A DNA stretch of 64,000 nucleotides from Ostreococcus lucimarinus CCE9901. Lineage: Eukaryota; Chlorophyta; Mamiellophyceae; Mamiellales; Bathycoccaceae. Location of the stretch: contig NC_009368.1 in NCBI RefSeq assembly GCF_000092065.1, positions 62,001-126,000 of the forward strand. Direction: 5' to 3'. Positions 59,501 through 64,000 of this stretch are shown here, in pieces. Each line of letters opens with the position of its first letter. Position 1 is the stretch's first letter. The notes under the pieces are model-generated. The model made no database searches. It saw only the letters and a program-made list of their open reading frames with translations, and was not told the DNA's origin. Position numbers and translations under genes: made by a program.

Positions 59501-59787
59501 ACCGCGAACTCGCTCAACTTGGGCGCGATGGCCGCCACCGCCGCGTCGCCAGCCGCGCGCACATTGCTAGACTTGTTATCACCCGCGAGCGTGATCGCAA
59601 CCTCGAGCAAATCAATCAAATACGGTTCCTCCGCGAACGAAGCCGCGTTCGCAATCTCCGTAATCTTTTCCGCCGCCGCCTTGCGCGCGTCCTCGTCCTT
59701 CTTCTTCGCCGCCTCCGTCTTGATCCCTTCGACGTCAGCCGGCGTCACCTTCGCCGCCGCGGGCACGTTGCACTTGCTCGGCGCCAT
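56516..59787 (-). CDS. EF3: Translation elongation factor 3 (ABC-F type EF-3)
   Basis: Ribosome-associated ATPase that helps release E-site tRNA; long known from fungi. Two exons, 56701-59787 and 56516-56599 (1056 residues). Order: HEAT repeats (about 1-315), a four-helix region, ABC1 with Walker [13 protein letters not shown], signature [14 protein letters not shown] and Walker [16 protein letters not shown]2 with GPNGAGKST, the EF-3-specific chromodomain insert ([20 protein letters not shown]), signature [13 protein letters not shown] and Walker [13 protein letters not shown]. The 101-nt intron opens GTTAGT right after DWDLDQ, has CTGAC at 56623-56627 (minus) and ends ACAG; exon 2 encodes [20 protein letters not shown], a basic tail. 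Codon usage is very biased, so it is likely highly expressed. Confidence 0.95.
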
Positions 59788-60483
59788 TATTTACTTTTTG
59801 TCTGCGCAGGTCACGATCGCGCGCGTCCGCGGTTCACCGTCAGTCTTCCTTCTCCCGCGTCCCGTCCCCGCGCGCGCGAAGGGCTTTTTATGGATAGGCT
59901 TGCAGCCGCCACCGCCATCGGCGCGCTTTCGCGACCGTCTCTCCTCCCCCCATCGCCTCCATTCGCCGCGCGCGCGCGCGCGCGCCGTCGACCAATTTTA
60001 CACCATCGATCGCGCGCGCCCGCGCGTCCCGATCGAACGCCCGCCGCGTCGCGCGCGTCGTTCGCGTTCGCCCTCGCGCCGCCGCGCCGCGCGCCATCGC
60101 GCCTAATCATCCCTCGCGTCGCGCGTACCGTCTCCCGTGCGCGGGCGTGCGTGCGTTCGAGCGTCGAGTCGCTGGAACGTATTTATTTCGTCGTGTGTGT
60201 GCGCTGCGCGTCGTGCGTGACGGTCGCAGGCGAGGGAACGCGCGTGAGAGTGCCGCGCGGCGCGTCGCGCGCGACGGTCGCGGGCGAGGGCGCGCGCGCG
60301 TTTTCGCGATGCATCATGACGTGTGCGCATACAGTGAGACATCTATTACGATGCGAAGACGTCGAAAAACGCGCACATGGCGTTTCGAGCGCGCGCAATG
60401 CGATCGCCGCGACGCGCGCGGAGGCGCGTCGCGTCGGCGTCGCGCGCGGCGACGACCAACGACCGCGTCACACGTCGACGACG
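59788..60483. other. Divergent intergenic region between EF-3 and SDHB
   Basis: 696 bp, the longest gap here. It carries CGCG-rich blocks (59880-60110) and a loose direct repeat of GACGGTCGCRGGCGAGGG at about 60220-60237 and 60272-60289. Long frames are open but low complexity. No exon or RNA supported. Confidence 0.5.
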
Positions 60484-60594
60484 ATGATCGCGGCGTTCGC
60501 GCGACGCGCGCGTCGGGATGCGTGCGGCGCGATGCGGCGCGCGCTCGCGAACACCGCGATGAGGGCGTCGGCGAGCGCGAGCGCGTCCACGAGC

Positions 60595-60628
<34 letters not shown>

Positions 60629-61329
60629 ACGTGCAACAGTTTAGGGTGTATCGCTGGGATCCCGATTCGGGGGACGAACCGAAGTATAAAACCTACGACG
60701 TCGACACGAACGATTGCGGACCGATGATGCTGGACGTGCTGTTTAAGATCAAGGACGAACAGGATCAGACGCTGAGCTTTCGACGATCGTGCAGAGAGGG
60801 GATCTGCGGGTCGTGCGCGATGAACATTAACGGGCGAAACGGATTGGCGTGCCTGACCAAGGTGGAGAAGACGGAGAAGGGGGCGCAGACGATCGCGCCT
60901 CTGCCGCACATGTTCGTGGTGAGAGATTTGGTGGTGGATATGGCGAACTTTTACGCGCAGTATAAGTCGATTGAACCATTTTTGAAGACGAAGAGCGACG
61001 CGCCGGCGAACGGCGCCGAGCGCTTGCAAACCAAGGAAGATCGAGCCAAGCTCGACGGGTTGTACGAGTGCATCTTGTGCGCGTGCTGCTCGACGTCTTG
61101 TCCGTCGTATTGGTGGAACAGCGACAAGTATCTCGGACCCGCGGTGCTACTTCAGGCGTACCGATGGATCATCGACTCGCGCGACGAGTTCACCGAGGAG
61201 CGGTTGGCCAACGTCAACGACGCGTTCAAGTTGTACCGATGTCACACGATCATGAACTGCAGCAAGGTGTGCCCGAAAGGCTTGAATCCAGCGCTTAAGA
61301 TTGCGAAAATTAAGCAAATGGTGGCGTGA
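60484..61329 (+). CDS. SDHB: Succinate dehydrogenase iron-sulfur subunit SDHB (complex II)
   Basis: 281 residues. Complex II electron-transfer subunit. Presequence [20 protein letters not shown] then Ala/Ser-rich and ten Thr from (ACG)10. The mature part has the 2Fe-2S motif [22 protein letters not shown], the 4Fe-4S motif [16 protein letters not shown] and the 3Fe-4S/4Fe-4S motif [17 protein letters not shown], all complete. [22 protein letters not shown] and the tail [10 protein letters not shown] are as in other eukaryotes. Upstream in-frame codons belong to the antisense of EF-3 and are not part of this gene. It is encoded in the nucleus as in most algae. Confidence 0.97.
60598..60627. 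repeat. (ACG)10 microsatellite, poly-Thr in SDHB presequence
   Basis: Ten perfect ACG codons encode ten Thr between the mitochondrial presequence and the mature SDHB chain. Confidence 0.97.
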
Positions 61330-61425
61330 GGACGCATTAACGACGCGAGACGCCGCGAGCGCGCGCGGCGCTTTCATTTAAACTTTAGTACGTGTTTCAA
61401 TTTTCAAGCGCTTCGACGCCGATCA

Positions 61426-61935
61426 TCACAGCTTCTTCGACCGCCAGTTGACGAGCTCGTCGACATCATCGCCGCTATCATCGCTATCGCTATCGCTACG
61501 CGTCGCCGTCCCGACCGTCGGCCGCGCCGTCTTCGCCCCTCCCGCGGCTTCGCGCTTGCGTCGCTTCGCCTCCGCCGCGGCTTCCCTCAACCGATCCACC
61601 CGATCGAAGCACTCCACCTGCTCCGCGATTTCGCCTCGCGTCCGCGACACCGCCTCGGCCTCGGCCCGCTCCATCGCCGCCCGCTCCTCCGCGTCCTCGC
61701 GTTCGCGCTTCTCCCGCGCCGCCGCCGCCGCCGCCGCCGCCGCCGTCGACGCCGCCTCCCTCGCCGCCTCGCTCCCTCGACCTCCTCCCGCGCCCCGCGC
61801 GGGCGCGCGCGTCGCCGACGCGACCGCCGTCGTCCCTCCCGTCGCGCGTCCCGTCGTCGCCGCGCGTCCCGTCGTCGCCGTCGCCTTCACCGCGCCGTCG
61901 AAGAAATCGCTCGGCAGCGCGTTCGACGTCCCCAT
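61426..61935 (-). CDS. ZNF830-like protein (C-terminal part only)
   Basis: 169 residues from MGTSNALPSDFFDG. The LPSDFFDG motif and the tail (EIAEQVECFDRVDRLREAAAE, later DSDSDDSGDDVDELVNWRSKKL) resemble the C-terminal half of ZNF830/CCDC16, a spliceosome-linked protein whose plant forms end in a similar VDWRAKHL-type motif. The middle is an Ala-rich helix with Glu/Arg (AAAAAREKREREDAEERAAME). The usual N-terminal C2H2 (matrin-type) zinc finger is not present upstream in any frame on this strand, so either the gene is a shortened form or a 5' exon is missed. Moderate confidence in the assignment. Confidence 0.5.
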   Translation of the reverse strand: MGTSNALPSDFFDGAVKATATTGRAATTGRATGGTTAVASATRAPARGAGGGRGSEAAREAASTAAAAAAAAAREKREREDAEERAAMERAEAEAVSRTRGEIAEQVECFDRVDRLREAAAEAKRRKREAAGGAKTARPTVGTATRSDSDSDDSGDDVDELVNWRSKKL

Positions 61936-62330
61936 CGCGCGCGCGTCGCTCGCGGCGCGCGCGGTCGCCGCGTCGCGACGCGCGCGCGTTCGCGCGTCCC
62001 GAGGCGGTCGCGCGGCGTCGGCGCGCGCGGCGATGCGGCGCGCCGCGCGGCGACGCGCGCGCGACCGCGACCGCGCGTCCGCGTGTACACACATACCACT
62101 CGAACGCATCTGTATACGATACTCCGTATGTCCGAATAGCATACACAATGCACATACGGACATAAATTTCGAGCATTTGAACGGGGGAAAGAACGCGCGC
62201 GCGAGCTGTCGCGAGATTCGCGCGCGCACACGCCCGCGCGCGAAACAGATCGCGCGAGCGCGCGACGCACGAACGCGCGAACGAACGAGGCATCGAACGA
62301 GGTCGAACGTCGGCGCGCGAAGCGGACGCG
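61936..62330. other. Divergent promoter region of ZNF830-like gene and CDKB
   Basis: 395 bp, with an AT-richer block at about 62085-62175. It contains an imperfect inverted repeat (TATGTCCG at 62127-62134 and CGGACATA at 62157-62164). No exon supported. Confidence 0.5.
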
Positions 62331-63320
62331 ATGGGCGGACACTCGATCAACGATGCGTACGAAAAGCTGGAAAAGATTGGACAGGGGACGTACGGGAAGG
62401 TGTACAAGGCGCGCGAACGGGCGAACGGACGGCTGGTGGCGCTGAAGAAGACGAGGTTGGAGATGGAGGAGGAGGGCGTGCCGTCGACGGCGCTGCGAGA
62501 GGTGAGCCTGTTGCAAATGTTGAGCGAGAGCCCGTACATCGTGCGATTGCTTCGCGTCGAGCACGTGGAGGAAGACGGCAAGGCGATGCTGTATCTGGTG
62601 TTCGAATTCTTGGATCAAGATTTGAAGCAATACATGGATATGACTGGACGCGGGCCGACGAACCCGTTGCCGACGAGCGTGGTGCAAAACTACATGTACC
62701 AGCTGTGTTTGGGGTGCGCGCACTTGCACAAGCACGGGGTGATGCATCGGGATTTGAAACCGCAGAACATGCTGGTGGATAAGGCGAAGAATCTGCTCAA
62801 GATTGCGGATTTAGGACTCGGTAGAGCGTTCAGCGTGCCGGTGAAGAGTTACACGCACGAAATCGTCACGCTGTGGTATCGCGCGCCCGAAGTCTTGCTC
62901 GGGGGCTCGCATTACTCCACTCCGGTCGATATGTGGAGCGTCGGGTGTATGTTTGCCGAGATGGCGCGCAAGCAACCGCTTTTCCCGGGTGACTCCGAGC
63001 TTCAACAGTTGTTGCACATCTTCAAGCTTCTCGGAACGCCGAGCGAGCAAACGTGGCCGGGCGTCTCCAACCTTCGCGACTGGCACGAGTTCCCGCAGTG
63101 GAAGCCGCAAGATCTGTCCAAGGTGATCCCGCAGCTCGACGAGCACGGCATCGACTTGCTCTCCAAGCTTCTCGTCTACGATCCTGCCAAGCGCATCCAC
63201 GCCACGGACGCCTTGGAGCACCCGTACTTTGACTCTCTCGACAAGTCGCAGTTCGAGCAAATCGAACGCGAGTTCGAAATCGAGTTCGCGCAAGAAAAGG
63301 AGAATCGCATGGCGCAATGA
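62331..63320 (+). CDS. CDKB: B-type cyclin-dependent kinase CDKB with PSTALRE motif
   Basis: 329 residues. Plant-specific mitotic CDK. Gly loop GQGTYGKVYKA with the inhibitory pair Thr20/Tyr21, VALKK lysine, cyclin-binding helix PSTALRE at 51-57, which is intermediate between CDKA PSTAIRE and land-plant CDKB PPTALRE. Catalytic loop HRDLKPQNML, ADLGLGRAFSVPVKSYTHE with the activating Thr, APEVLLGGSHYS. CDKB of Ostreococcus tauri was reported to have this motif. The C-terminal tail QFEQIEREFEIEFAQEKEN is longer than in CDKA. The cyclin-CDKB complex should phosphorylate SP/TP sites at G2/M. The gene follows a divergent gap. Confidence 0.96.
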   Translation: MGGHSINDAYEKLEKIGQGTYGKVYKARERANGRLVALKKTRLEMEEEGVPSTALREVSLLQMLSESPYIVRLLRVEHVEEDGKAMLYLVFEFLDQDLKQYMDMTGRGPTNPLPTSVVQNYMYQLCLGCAHLHKHGVMHRDLKPQNMLVDKAKNLLKIADLGLGRAFSVPVKSYTHEIVTLWYRAPEVLLGGSHYSTPVDMWSVGCMFAEMARKQPLFPGDSELQQLLHIFKLLGTPSEQTWPGVSNLRDWHEFPQWKPQDLSKVIPQLDEHGIDLLSKLLVYDPAKRIHATDALEHPYFDSLDKSQFEQIEREFEIEFAQEKENRMAQ

Positions 63321-63526
63321 TTCACTCGTCGCACGACCGATCGACGCACGATCAGCGGTTTTCACCGCTAACTTAATCACTCACACTTCATTGTATTCTA
63401 CACTACAATCGTCGAAGCCAAAGTCGCCGCGCTATCCACTCGTCGCGCGCGTCCCGCCGCCCCGACCTCAGAACGTCGCGTCTCGCCCGACGCCTCGCTC
63501 GCGCGCGCGGACGACGGTTCGTCACC

Positions 63527-64000
63527 ATGCGCGCGACGCCGTCGACGCTTCGAACGCCGTCCCGCGCGCGCGCGCCCGGTGCGGCGAACAGTCGGGGCTC
63601 GACCGCGCGCGCGCGCGCCATCCAACCGCCGAAAGCGCCCGATGCGTACCGCGGCGCGCTGTTCCCGGGCGTCGAGGTCCCCGATAATGATCTCGCGCGA
63701 TCGTTCAGCGCGCTGTTTCCGTGGGGAAACGGGGCGCGGGTGACGGAGAAGGTGCTGGGGGATTTGCTGAAGCCCGAGGTGCGCGCGGCGCCGCTCTTCG
63801 TGCCGCTGTACGATTACTACCGCGAATACGGCGGCGTGTACAACTTGGGCGCCGGACCGAAGTGGTTCGTCGTGGTGAGCGATCCGGTGGCGGTGCGGAC
63901 GATGTTCAAGGACCAGGCGGATAGCTTTTCGAAGGGGATACTGACGGATATCATGGAGCCGATTATGGGCGACGGGTTGATTCCGGCGAATAAGGAGATT
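63527..64000 (+). CDS. CYP97-like cytochrome P450, partial at right edge
   Basis: First 158 residues only; the frame is open to the window end. The start MRATPSTLRTPSRARAPG is a chloroplast-type transit peptide. The segment PLYDYYREYGGVYNLGAGPKWFVVVSDP runs into VAVRTMFKDQADSFSKGILTDIMEPIMGDGLIPANKE, which is characteristic of CYP97 carotenoid hydroxylases that make lutein and zeaxanthin-type xanthophylls in plastids. Heme-binding Cys and the I-helix lie beyond the window. Upstream 63321-63526 is a short GC-rich gap following CDKB. Confidence 0.85.
   Translation, partial: MRATPSTLRTPSRARAPGAANSRGSTARARAIQPPKAPDAYRGALFPGVEVPDNDLARSFSALFPWGNGARVTEKVLGDLLKPEVRAAPLFVPLYDYYREYGGVYNLGAGPKWFVVVSDPVAVRTMFKDQADSFSKGILTDIMEPIMGDGLIPANKEI

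Noticed and set aside
58234-61329. A 1031-codon plus-strand frame antisense to EF-3 that runs into SDHB
   Set aside because: Its first 750 codons mirror the EF-3 codon bias on the opposite strand; only the part from 60484 has homology (SDHB).
1-64000. tRNA, rRNA, CRISPR, IS or transposon, prophage, organelle insertion
   Set aside because: No cloverleaf with B box, no array, no transposase or terminal repeats seen on reading; small RNAs cannot be excluded without a covariance search.

Overview
The window reads as nuclear chromosome of a very small, gene-dense green alga of the Mamiellophyceae, most likely an Ostreococcus species. The evidence is intron-poor genes a few tens to hundreds of bases apart, high and even GC, short introns opening with GTGCGT or GTACGT and carrying a CTGAC branch motif, and green-lineage proteins: a B-type CDK with the PSTALRE cyclin-binding motif, a plastid ATP/ADP translocase, chloroplast-type BipA/TypA, a CYP97-like P450 and an AP2-domain factor. 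I see no bacterial operon, IS element, CRISPR array, tRNA or rRNA. Species assignment is inference.

Layout, left to right. 1-20 kb: TFIIIC B-block subunit (minus, runs off the left edge), PP1 phosphatase, AP2 factor, PGP phosphatase, BipA, Rab escort protein, CWC27 cyclophilin, ELP3, proteasome beta-5, an 838-residue coiled-coil protein and a STEEP1/DUF167 protein. 20-33.5 kb: DIS3/RRP44, a zinc-motif thioredoxin-fold protein, SEC61 gamma, a 1089-residue type II membrane protein of unknown function, NDUFV1, an RBM25-like splicing factor and an unknown protein. 33.5-47.7 kb: an Ala/Glu/Lys helical protein, GPI8, two unknown acidic genes sharing a 27-bp promoter, a glutaredoxin-DEP-DUF547 fusion, MINDY deubiquitinase, two small unknowns, a RING/TRAF-zinc-finger protein, an ankyrin-like repeat protein and a methyltransferase-like protein. 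47.8-64 kb: plastid NTT, organellar ProRS, NUP160, EF-3, SDHB, a ZNF830-like tail, CDKB and a CYP97-like P450 (runs off the right edge).

The genes are housekeeping and do not form one pathway. They cover transcription and RNA processing (GTF3C1, CWC27, RBM25, DIS3, ELP3), translation (EF-3, ProRS, BipA), protein turnover (PSMB5, MINDY), respiration (NDUFV1, SDHB), membranes and trafficking (SEC61G, GPI8, REP, PGP phosphatase) and cell cycle (CDKB, PP1). Several proteins are complete only after splicing; I resolved ten introns in nine genes by phase and family homology (PP1, AP2, BipA, CWC27, PSMB5 twice, NDUFV1, the 324-aa gene, the 125-aa gene, EF-3). An eleventh junction, in GTF3C1, is suspected but not resolved. 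The best candidates for undescribed biology are the 1089-aa membrane protein, the tandem-repeat ankyrin-like gene, the orphan methyltransferase-like gene and the ultra-short divergent promoter at 37.8 kb. I found no convincing new multigene system.
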